Of a stretch of DNA of 64,000 nt, positions 28,349 through 35,393 are shown in pieces. Each line of letters opens with the position of its first letter. Position 1 is the first letter of the stretch. This stretch comes from JBCCXL01 sp039191605 (lineage in GTDB: Bacteria > Acidobacteriota > Thermoanaerobaculia > Multivoradales > JAHZIX01). The notes below the pieces were generated by a model, which saw nothing but the letters and a program-made list of their open reading frames with translations, searched no databases and was not told the origin of the DNA. A program made the translations under genes and the position numbers. The stretch is from NCBI GenBank assembly GCA_039191605.1, contig JBCCXL010000010.1, forward strand, positions 1-64,000. Reading direction: 5' to 3'.

Positions 28349-29703
28349 CCGGAGCTCTGCTCCACGTCGACCCGCTCGGGTCCCACCGCTTCCTCATCGC
28401 ATTCTCCCGTCGACCCGCAGCAGGTGGCCAGATGATCGTAGGCGTAGGAGTTGTCCCGGGCTTCGTCGAAGGAGAGGCCGAGAGGCGTACAGCCGTATTG
28501 CGGGAAGGTACCGCCTGCATGTCCGGCGCCCAAAACGTTGTGGGCCAGCTCATGGACGATGGCGTTGGCGCGATTGCGCAGCGCGCCGCAGGGATTCTCG
28601 CTGCTGCCGAAGAAGCCCGGGCAGAAGAAGATATCGTTCTCGAAGCCCGCCAGCTCCTCAATGACGAAGGCCTGGTGCAGCTCGCAGAAGCCGGAGCGGC
28701 CAATCTGGGTCAGCACCGCCTCCGCATCGCAGCGGGCGGTCTTCGCCCCCTGCTGCAGGACGCTGAGCAGCTGGGAGTAGTCACCGATGAGCTGGCTGAG
28801 ATGAAAATCTACGCTGATGGCCTGGTTGTAGCCGTCGTAGTCGCCGAAGGCGGCGCGGATGCGCTCCGCCATGCCGCAGCTCGTACCCCGCACTCCCCCG
28901 CGTTCGCTGGCGAGACTCTGGGCCCGCCGCAGCATGCCGACGGTCATCTCCACGGCGTCCAGCGCCTCGTTCCAGGCGGCGCGAATCTCCGCCTCGTGAC
29001 CGGTGCAGCTGGGGTGAAGGGTGAGCAGATCGCCGCCCTGGGGAGGCTCTTCCTCCTCTCCTTCCTGGCGCTGAAGGCGATGTTCGAGGCCACCGCCAGC
29101 GGCGATCTCCGGCGACTCCAGGCCGGCCTCTGACGCCGCCGCATCTTGCCACTGGACGTCTTGCTGCTGGACGCCCTGCTGGTGGACTCCTTGCTGTTGG
29201 CCACCAGCTTCCGATACCGCCTGTCGCTGGACCGCACCCTGCGTTCCTGCTCCCTGCTGCACGGATCCTTGCTGTACCGCCCCCTGCTGCAGGGTGTGGG
29301 TGAGCTCGTGGGCAATCAGCCGCCGCCCTTCCCTGCTTCCGGGGCGATATTCGCCGCTCCCAAACACCACGTCCGGCCCCCGCGCGAAGGCGCGGGCGGA
29401 GACCGACTTCGCCGCCGCAGCAGCCTGCGAGCCGGTATGAAACCTCACTGCGCTGAAATCCGCCCCGAAGCGAGGCTCGAAGAAGGCGCGCTCGGAGTCC
29501 GGCAGCGGAGCGCCAGCACCGAGGTCGGCGATCTGGCTCTCGGCCTTGGGCGAGGCGGGGGCCGTCGCCCCGGAGCCGCTGTCCGCCGCGCGATTCAAGG
29601 ACCGTCGCACCCGACGACGAGCCGGCGTCCCGCTGCGTAGCTGAGTGGCAGCGGGAGCAGAACGGAACGCGGCTTTCGGCCGACGAGCAGGAGCGCGGCT
29701 CAT
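27895..29703 (-). CDS. DUF4157 protein with M35-like metallopeptidase domain and beta-barrel-like C-terminus, copy 1
   Basis: This is a 602-residue protein with the same three-part layout as the product of 26077-27891. A DUF4157 domain (about 55-140, HELTH at 132-136) is followed by a long linker of QQG-type repeats. A Cys-rich peptidase domain contains HELAHNV and NSYAYDHLATCC, and a beta-barrel-like tail ends in AALRF. ENDIFFCPGFF just before the zinc motif is conserved between the two copies. The expected activity is zinc-dependent proteolysis, with the tail perhaps inserting in or crossing a membrane. The start overlaps the stop of the upstream gene by four bases (ATGA), so it belongs to the eCIS transcript. 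Confidence 0.76.
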   Translation of the reverse strand: MSRAPARRPKAAFRSAPAATQLRSGTPARRRVRRSLNRAADSGSGATAPASPKAESQIADLGAGAPLPDSERAFFEPRFGADFSAVRFHTGSQAAAAAKSVSARAFARGPDVVFGSGEYRPGSREGRRLIAHELTHTLQQGAVQQGSVQQGAGTQGAVQRQAVSEAGGQQQGVHQQGVQQQDVQWQDAAASEAGLESPEIAAGGGLEHRLQRQEGEEEEPPQGGDLLTLHPSCTGHEAEIRAAWNEALDAVEMTVGMLRRAQSLASERGGVRGTSCGMAERIRAAFGDYDGYNQAISVDFHLSQLIGDYSQLLSVLQQGAKTARCDAEAVLTQIGRSGFCELHQAFVIEELAGFENDIFFCPGFFGSSENPCGALRNRANAIVHELAHNVLGAGHAGGTFPQYGCTPLGLSFDEARDNSYAYDHLATCCGSTGECDEEAVGPERVDVEQSSGDSRGSVSLSGGVAVQDGEVRGALALGTQVGLRSGQALIFQPTFGFHLLTTFDGAGDDVLGAALADFGFRLQQPLEGVYFDLVAGGYTGFRVQPDPVTGDRDTDFSAGLQGGGGLGYRWERVELGAEARGLIPLTSDPAQLLVLGRAALRF

Positions 29704-30200
29704 GGCTCTCCCGGAGCCCTGGACGGCGCGGCGCTACGGCGCTGAAAGACCACCCGACCGTCCCGCTGGCATTGGAAGCTATATTCCCGCCGCGGGCCTG
29801 GCCGATCCGTGCGGCGCACCACGATAAAGGCCGGCGCCGGAGCGTAGCTCACCGCCACTCGCATCCCGTTATCGAAGGTCACGAAGCACATCTTCTCGTT
29901 CCCGGTGCATTGGATATCCATCACCCGCAGCTGCCGGATCACCGCCTCGGAAACACCGAGGGCTTCGTTCAGATAAAAGCGAGCCGCCTTCCAGGAGAAG
30001 CTGTCTTTGTCGGTCAATTGCCCCGTGCAGCTACCGCCCTCGCCCTGCTTCGGGGAGCGGGCGGGAGCCGGGGTGGGTTGGGGGACGGCGATCTCCGGCT
30101 GAATGCTGCGACGAATCAGCCCCCGCCCTCCCCCGCTGGACGCAGGGAAGATCTCGGCTCCGCCGGAGCCCGCACCGGAGCGCGGTCGCCGCCGTCTCAC
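29700..30200 (-). CDS. Hypothetical protein with basic leader, eCIS cargo region
   Basis: This 166-residue protein is of unknown family. The first 55 residues are Arg/Pro/Gly-rich and probably disordered. The rest (about 60-155) is a compact mixed domain with paired Cys in SCTGQLTDKD and IQCTGNEKMCFVTFDNG, ending with strands EYSFQCQRDGRVVFQRR. A small secreted or injected domain stabilised by disulfides is possible. It overlaps both neighbours by four bases, so it is translationally coupled between the DUF4157-like leader gene and the first M35-like gene. The coupling suggests that its product works with one of them, for example as a partner or immunity protein. That is inference. Confidence 0.6.
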   Translation of the reverse strand: MRRRRPRSGAGSGGAEIFPASSGGGRGLIRRSIQPEIAVPQPTPAPARSPKQGEGGSCTGQLTDKDSFSWKAARFYLNEALGVSEAVIRQLRVMDIQCTGNEKMCFVTFDNGMRVAVSYAPAPAFIVVRRTDRPGPRREYSFQCQRDGRVVFQRRSAAPSRAPGEP

Positions 30201-30466
30201 CCCTCGCGCTCCTCTTCACAGTCGGCGCACATCCGCTGAAGTTGCCCTCCCGCCGCCGGGTCCGGCATGCGCATCACCCGATCCGCCACCGCGTCCGCCT
30301 CCCGCTCGTAGGCGTCGTTGGCGGGGCCGATTTCCAGCTTGGTCTGGATTTGAGGGCTGGCGAGACGCTGGCGCACGGCGGCGCGGGCCCTCGGAGCAGC
30401 ACCTTGAGCAGGGGAAGCCAGCGAGGATTGGCTAGCGCGATGGGAACGGGACACGAAGGTCTTCAT
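30197..30466 (-). CDS. Short protein with only the N-terminal motif of DUF4157 proteins
   Basis: This is an 89-residue protein with a basic, Ala/Arg-rich first half. It then has the segment GPANDAYEREADAVADRVM and a final CADCEEE. The segment is the one that normally precedes the DUF4157 domain in many DUF4157 proteins, but here no HExxH domain follows. The start is ATG 30466, with TGAGGAGG nine bases upstream. An ATG at 30517 would run into the preceding gene. Twelve bases separate it from the DUF6519 gene, and it overlaps the next gene by four bases. It may be a stand-alone targeting or loading peptide, or a truncated cargo gene. Confidence 0.62.
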   Translation of the reverse strand: MKTFVSRSHRASQSSLASPAQGAAPRARAAVRQRLASPQIQTKLEIGPANDAYEREADAVADRVMRMPDPAAGGQLQRMCADCEEEREG

Positions 30467-30477
30467 CCGGGGCCTCC

Positions 30478-33387
30478 TCAGGGAACCTCGATATTGTGGT
30501 GATTGAGCACCGGCCACAGGGGATCATTGCTGCGGCCAGCGACATCCAGCACGACGGGGGCGCTGTCGTGGAAGGCCTCGCAGTGGCCACCGACGTATTG
30601 CGAGCTGCCGCCGAGCACCGAGGCCAGCCGCCGACCGACGGCGCCGAAGAGGTTGTCGCTCAGCCGCACCGCCTGAGCGAGCAGGAAGCTGTCGTCAGCG
30701 TGGGTGCGATTGCGAGCGAAGAAGAGTGCCGGAAAGAGACCCGGAAGCTCATTGCCGCCGGTGCCCATACCCGCCCGCAGGAGCTCGACGATGGGCGTTC
30801 CCAACCGCCAGCGGCCGCAGCGATTGTCTTCCACGTGGGCGCTGGCGGCGGGAGCTATGAAAGGAAAGTCTTGGCCATCGAAGAGCTCCCGGAGATCCTT
30901 CATCTCTCCTCGATCCAGGTTCTGAACATCGTCGGCACGACCGTAGAAGCTCACCTCCCCCACCAGATCGTTGTCTCGCAGAGTGAGGGAGTCGCGAATC
31001 GACTCGAAGGCCAGGAGCGGCTGGGGGCGAGTGAAGAAGAAAGCCTGCACCAGACGGGCGAGCTCCCGCTGCACCTCAAAGAGCTCCAGCGGTCGCTGGC
31101 GAACGATGGCGTCGAGAGCCTCCAGCGGTCCGCGGAACGCAGCCCCTCGGCCGAAGAAGGTCGTAGCGCGATCCAGCAGGGCCTTGATCCGGCTCTCCTG
31201 CTCATCTCGGCTGCCGCTGGCTAGGAAGGCCGCGGCCTTGTTGAGCCGCTCCCGCCGGGGCGATTCCGACCCCAGGGCATCCGGGTTCAGAGTCTCTGCC
31301 GAGAAGTAGTCCTGAAGCTCCGGGGCGGCAAGAAAGCCGATGTCCACCAGCTCCCCGGTGGTGTCCCAAATCTGGGGGTTCAGCACCTCGAGGTGGTTGC
31401 CCTCCAGACTGACCTGCGAGCTCCCCCCGATGAATAGGGGCGTTTTTTCGCTTCTGTATGCGGTGAAGCGCAGCCGAGCCCAGCGAACCTCGTCACAATC
31501 CTCCGTGACTAGCTCTGCTCCCCCAGGGCTGCGGATCCCGAAACTCTCCAGCTCCACCGACTGCAGCCGCTCGAAGCGCCATCCATCCCCCGTCAGCACC
31601 ACCTGACTGGCCTCCCCGCAGCCGTGGATAGAAACCCGCACCGGCAGCTCTCCATCGTCTCGGGTGATCGAGAGGCCTTCGACTCGATGCTCTCCCGCCA
31701 GCAGGCAGAGGCAGATCACCCCCTTCGGCCGAAGCTCTTCGACCGCTTCCCTCAAAGTCTCGAAGTCGCCACCTTCCCCCACGCTGAATCGACAGCCGCC
31801 GCCGCCGCTTTGGGGCTCGCTGGCTAGAGCGCAGAGCTCGTCCAGGGCGTCTTGCACGTTATCGATGCCGTTCAAGACGGTGCATTCGGGATTCTGCGGC
31901 CCGTAGCTGATCTGCTCCGCGCGCACGTCACAGAGCAGCCCCAGGGCGTCGGCGACGGTGCTCACGTCTTCCGCCGGTACCCCCTCGAAGATGGAGGTGT
32001 CGCAGGGCTTCTGGAAGACCACCTCGTCGGCGGTCACCAGGTCGGTGAGCCGCGGGAAGTGCAGCCGGTGGTGCTCGGCGGGATCCAGCGGCACCAGGGT
32101 CTCGGCGGCGTCAAGGGAGCCGAGGCGCAGGTAGTGATGGACGATGCCCACCGGAGGCTCGTCCTCGGCCAGCGGGAGCGCGGGATTGTCGGGATCCACC
32201 GCCGCCTCCCGCACCGCCACCAGCCAATGATCTCCGGCGACAAAGGCGTGGGAGCTATCGTCCTCCGGCCGCAGCAGCTCCAGCTCGACCCTCAGCTGCC
32301 GCAGATTGGCCAGCAGACGATCGCCGCTCAGGTCGACGTGACCGTCGGCGTCGGGGGCGCTGGCTTCGGTCATCTCGACGCCGCGATCGATGCCGCTCAC
32401 CAGGGTGAAGGTGCCGTCCCCGGGGCCCTCTAGCCGGCAGGTGCCGTCCCAGCGGCGAACTCGGCTGTACTGCGCCCGCAGCTGGGGCGAGATCGGCGGC
32501 AGCACCTCTTCCAGGCGCCCCCGCTCCGGCACGATGCCGCCGTCCAGGTGTACTCCTAGGTGCCGCTCCGAGGCCGGCGAGACCAGCTCGTAGAGATGGT
32601 CCGGCGTGATGTAGCCCGGGGGGAAGACTTCCCCGTCCTCCGGCAGCGGCTGCTCCTCGGCGCCGTTTTCCGACGACCACTTGAGCTCCAGGGCGGTCGG
32701 CGCCCCGGCGGGCCCCTCGACGTGATGGACCTCCATGCGGAACAGGTAATTCCCCACCCGCGCCTCCACCGCCACCTCGTCGGCGCAGGGGTCGCAGGGG
32801 TCCTGCCCCTCCACCACCTCCCGCAGGCTCAGGGTGAGGCGGCCGCTGCCGTGGCGAGGGTTGAGAGCCGAATCTTCCGGATCGACGTCCAGCGGGCACC
32901 ACTTCACCTGCGCCATGGTCTGGGTGCGGGTGCAGGTATCGGCGCCGTGGAGGCCGGCGTCCAGCAATCCTTCAGGGTCTTCCAGCGCCACCACCGTGCG
33001 CTGCCAGACGTCGGCGTAGAAGCGCACCTCGGCGGTGGGTAAATCGGTGTCCTCCGGCAGCGGAAAATCCAGCTGCTCGTCGAGGCCGATGAGCTCCGAC
33101 TCGCCGGTGCCCACCACCTGGCCGCCGACGCCATCGGCGTAGAGCCAGCCTCCTCTGGAGATGTCCAGCCGCACCGCCTCGCCGGGAGCATCCTGCACCA
33201 GCTCGACGCCGCGATGGCGCGGAGCGCCGGAGCCGATGACGTCGATCAGCGCCTCGTCCTGGCGATCCAGCAGGATCTCCGCCTGCTCGTTCCAGTCGGC
33301 GTCGTAGAGCATCCGGCCCTGCTGCAGTCGCACGCTGGAATAGCGTCGCGCGGGGCGGAAGGAGTGGCGGGAGATATGGGTCTTCAT
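30478..33387 (-). CDS. DUF6519-type eCIS protein with beta-helix-like middle
   Basis: This is a 969-residue protein. The N-terminal 100 residues (SSVRLQQGRMLYDADWNEQ and the region around GSGAPRHRG) match the DUF6519 type found in contractile injection loci. Residues about 100-500 form beta-rich modules. A stretch from about 530 to 690 has repeated short strands and turns (FETLREAVEEL, VELESFGIRSP, VSLEGNHLEV) typical of right-handed beta-helices. The C-terminal part is helical with further strand repeats. Its place at the end of the structural genes and its beta-helix suggest an external baseplate-attached or fibre-like protein. It could be the receptor-facing part, since no other fibre gene is seen. 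The last point is inference. Confidence 0.78.
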   Translation of the reverse strand: MKTHISRHSFRPARRYSSVRLQQGRMLYDADWNEQAEILLDRQDEALIDVIGSGAPRHRGVELVQDAPGEAVRLDISRGGWLYADGVGGQVVGTGESELIGLDEQLDFPLPEDTDLPTAEVRFYADVWQRTVVALEDPEGLLDAGLHGADTCTRTQTMAQVKWCPLDVDPEDSALNPRHGSGRLTLSLREVVEGQDPCDPCADEVAVEARVGNYLFRMEVHHVEGPAGAPTALELKWSSENGAEEQPLPEDGEVFPPGYITPDHLYELVSPASERHLGVHLDGGIVPERGRLEEVLPPISPQLRAQYSRVRRWDGTCRLEGPGDGTFTLVSGIDRGVEMTEASAPDADGHVDLSGDRLLANLRQLRVELELLRPEDDSSHAFVAGDHWLVAVREAAVDPDNPALPLAEDEPPVGIVHHYLRLGSLDAAETLVPLDPAEHHRLHFPRLTDLVTADEVVFQKPCDTSIFEGVPAEDVSTVADALGLLCDVRAEQISYGPQNPECTVLNGIDNVQDALDELCALASEPQSGGGGCRFSVGEGGDFETLREAVEELRPKGVICLCLLAGEHRVEGLSITRDDGELPVRVSIHGCGEASQVVLTGDGWRFERLQSVELESFGIRSPGGAELVTEDCDEVRWARLRFTAYRSEKTPLFIGGSSQVSLEGNHLEVLNPQIWDTTGELVDIGFLAAPELQDYFSAETLNPDALGSESPRRERLNKAAAFLASGSRDEQESRIKALLDRATTFFGRGAAFRGPLEALDAIVRQRPLELFEVQRELARLVQAFFFTRPQPLLAFESIRDSLTLRDNDLVGEVSFYGRADDVQNLDRGEMKDLRELFDGQDFPFIAPAASAHVEDNRCGRWRLGTPIVELLRAGMGTGGNELPGLFPALFFARNRTHADDSFLLAQAVRLSDNLFGAVGRRLASVLGGSSQYVGGHCEAFHDSAPVVLDVAGRSNDPLWPVLNHHNIEVP

Positions 33388-33441
33388 GGCGTGGTCTCCG
33401 CAAGAGGGGAAGCGGGAAGCGAAAGTCTTAGAGATTCGAGG

Positions 33442-33478
33442 CTGGGAATCCGGATCTGGGAATCCGGATCTGGGAATG
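33442..33478 (+). repeat. 14-bp tandem repeat in the gap upstream of the DUF6519 gene
   Basis: There are 2.7 copies of CTGGGAATCCGGAT, each containing the palindrome TCCGGA, in the 155-base gap between the tail protein gene and the DUF6519 gene. No terminator or promoter was recognised in the rest of the gap. Confidence 0.8.
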
Positions 33479-33542
33479 CAAACCGAGGGATGCGGGCCTG
33501 AGAGATGGGCCTAGGAGCGTGAGCGTCATGGCGAAATCCTCG

Positions 33543-35393
33543 TCACGGTCCTGGCGGCTCTTCCGGCACCGCCTCCGGCGGCGGCGAAAGCAGCCGGGGA
33601 TCCGGCACCAGCACCGCCTCGGTGCCCAGAGGCAGGAAGTCAGTGAGTTTGTCCAGCACCGCGCGGCGCGCGAGGGTCGAGCGACGATGGTGGTCCGCCC
33701 CCAGCTCCCCACCGTCCTCGGCGCCGGCAAGAATGCTCTCGGGGGTCGCCGGGTGCAGGGTGCCCCAGCCGGGGCGACCCCAGGCGGCGGGCACCAGGGC
33801 TCCGCCATCGCAGCTGGGATATCTCTGGAACACCGCCTCGCTACTGGTGACGAAGGAGAGTCGCAGCTGCGCGGAGTCCAGCGCCCGCAGCGCCGGCGGC
33901 ACCCGGCTGTAGCGCACGCAGCCGCCGCGGGCGGCCTGGGGGCCGTCGCCGATCTCCTCCGGCGGCGGATCGGCCACCGCCAGCAGGTCCAGCTGCACGA
34001 GATCCGGCAGCAGACAGTCGCTGGCGTTGAGCCGCGGCACCCGCAGTCGCTCCAGCACGGTGCAGTGCTCCAGCTCCACGGTGGCGTTCAGCACGCCCCC
34101 TCCGGAGCTCACCACCCTCACGCGCTCGAAGAGGCAATCCCGGGCCACCACCAGCGGCCCGCTGGGAATCTGCCCCGGCGCCAGGGGCGGAGCGATGACC
34201 ACCAGTCGCCGCGCCGCCACCCGCTCCAGCACCACCTGCGGCGCCACCGGATCCGGCAGCGAGTCGGCGCTGAGATTCTGCGGCAGCTGCACCGTCAGGG
34301 TGCCCTGGAAGGAGAGGTCCCGAACCTCGATCCCGCGGGCCGGACTGAAGGGCAGCGGCTGGGTGGTGATCACCACCTCCGGCGGATCCGCCTCGACTCC
34401 GGGGGTCGCCCTCGCCTCCTCCTTGCCGGGATGGAAGATTCGCCGCCAGCCGTCCACCGTCTCGTCCGCCACGTGGTCTTCATGGGCGGGATCGAAGCGC
34501 GCCGCCCAGGAGAAGCGCTCCGCATCCACCGGGAAAAAGCCCTGGGGCGGCGGCAGGAAGAGCAGCACCCGTCGGGGATGGGCGTGGCCGGCGGCGTGGG
34601 CGCCGGTGGGGGCGGGAGAACGCAGGTCGACGCTGCGGGGGCTGGGGTCGTCGAAGGCTCCCGGGGTGCAGGGGGCGCCGCGGCGATGGGCCTGGCGCCA
34701 CAGCGCCTCGCCGCCGGCGAAGCGGCTCAGCCTCGCCTGGGGATGATCCGGCGTGGTGCGCAGCGCGCGGGCGTTGCGGCGCAGATCCACCGCGCCTCCC
34801 GCCAGCCCCGGATGGGCGGCCCGCAGACTCGGCTGCGGGTCGGGCCAGGAGCCCTCCACCGGCGCCTCGCCGGGGAAGCTCACCCCCGGCACCGAGCCGT
34901 CCGCCTCCGCTCCGAAGGCGCTCGCCGGCAGCACCGGATCCCCCGGCCGCGGCGTGCGCACCAGACGCTTCCAGCCCTCCTGGACCTCGACCTCCAGCTG
35001 CCCCACCGCCTCGGCGATGCTCTCGGCGCTGGTGGCGGTGCCCTTGCGCTGGCGCCAGGCGACGGCCTCGGAAACCTCGCGGCGGCGGCCGTCGGCATGG
35101 GGCGAGAGCAGGCGGGCATCCAGCAGCTGGGCGAGGTAGGGCAGCATCCAGCCCTGGGCCGCCCGACCCTCCGGCGGGCGGTCCGCATAGCCGTCCGCCA
35201 GCAGCTGATCCAGGGTATTGCGCACCGGATCCAGCAGCGCCCCAAAGGCGTCCAGGAAGGCCGCCAGATCCCCGTTGTCGGAGCGGCGGTAGAGCCGAGG
35301 CAGCAGACGGTAGAGCTGACGACCGGAGACCGTCTCCGGCCACGGCGCCGGGCTTCCCGGCGGCCGCGGAGCGTCCAGGGGCGAGAGGGTCAT
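33543..35393 (-). CDS. eCIS baseplate-proximal tail protein (phage P2 gpI-like N-terminus, Afp12-like)
   Basis: This is a 616-residue protein. The first 140 residues (LYRLLPRLYRRSDNG, LLDPVRNTLDQLLADGYADR and RRREVSEAVAWRQRKGT) match the tail protein I-type family that closes the baseplate in contractile tails. The rest (about 150-600) is beta-rich with repeated strand-turn units (for example around LEHCTVLERLRVPRL) and could be an added surface domain. The start overlaps the stop of the upstream J-like gene by four bases. Position after two J-like genes matches the eCIS gene order around Afp11-Afp12. Its long C-terminal part is larger than usual for a gpI-like protein. Confidence 0.8.
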   Translation of the reverse strand: MTLSPLDAPRPPGSPAPWPETVSGRQLYRLLPRLYRRSDNGDLAAFLDAFGALLDPVRNTLDQLLADGYADRPPEGRAAQGWMLPYLAQLLDARLLSPHADGRRREVSEAVAWRQRKGTATSAESIAEAVGQLEVEVQEGWKRLVRTPRPGDPVLPASAFGAEADGSVPGVSFPGEAPVEGSWPDPQPSLRAAHPGLAGGAVDLRRNARALRTTPDHPQARLSRFAGGEALWRQAHRRGAPCTPGAFDDPSPRSVDLRSPAPTGAHAAGHAHPRRVLLFLPPPQGFFPVDAERFSWAARFDPAHEDHVADETVDGWRRIFHPGKEEARATPGVEADPPEVVITTQPLPFSPARGIEVRDLSFQGTLTVQLPQNLSADSLPDPVAPQVVLERVAARRLVVIAPPLAPGQIPSGPLVVARDCLFERVRVVSSGGGVLNATVELEHCTVLERLRVPRLNASDCLLPDLVQLDLLAVADPPPEEIGDGPQAARGGCVRYSRVPPALRALDSAQLRLSFVTSSEAVFQRYPSCDGGALVPAAWGRPGWGTLHPATPESILAGAEDGGELGADHHRRSTLARRAVLDKLTDFLPLGTEAVLVPDPRLLSPPPEAVPEEPPGP

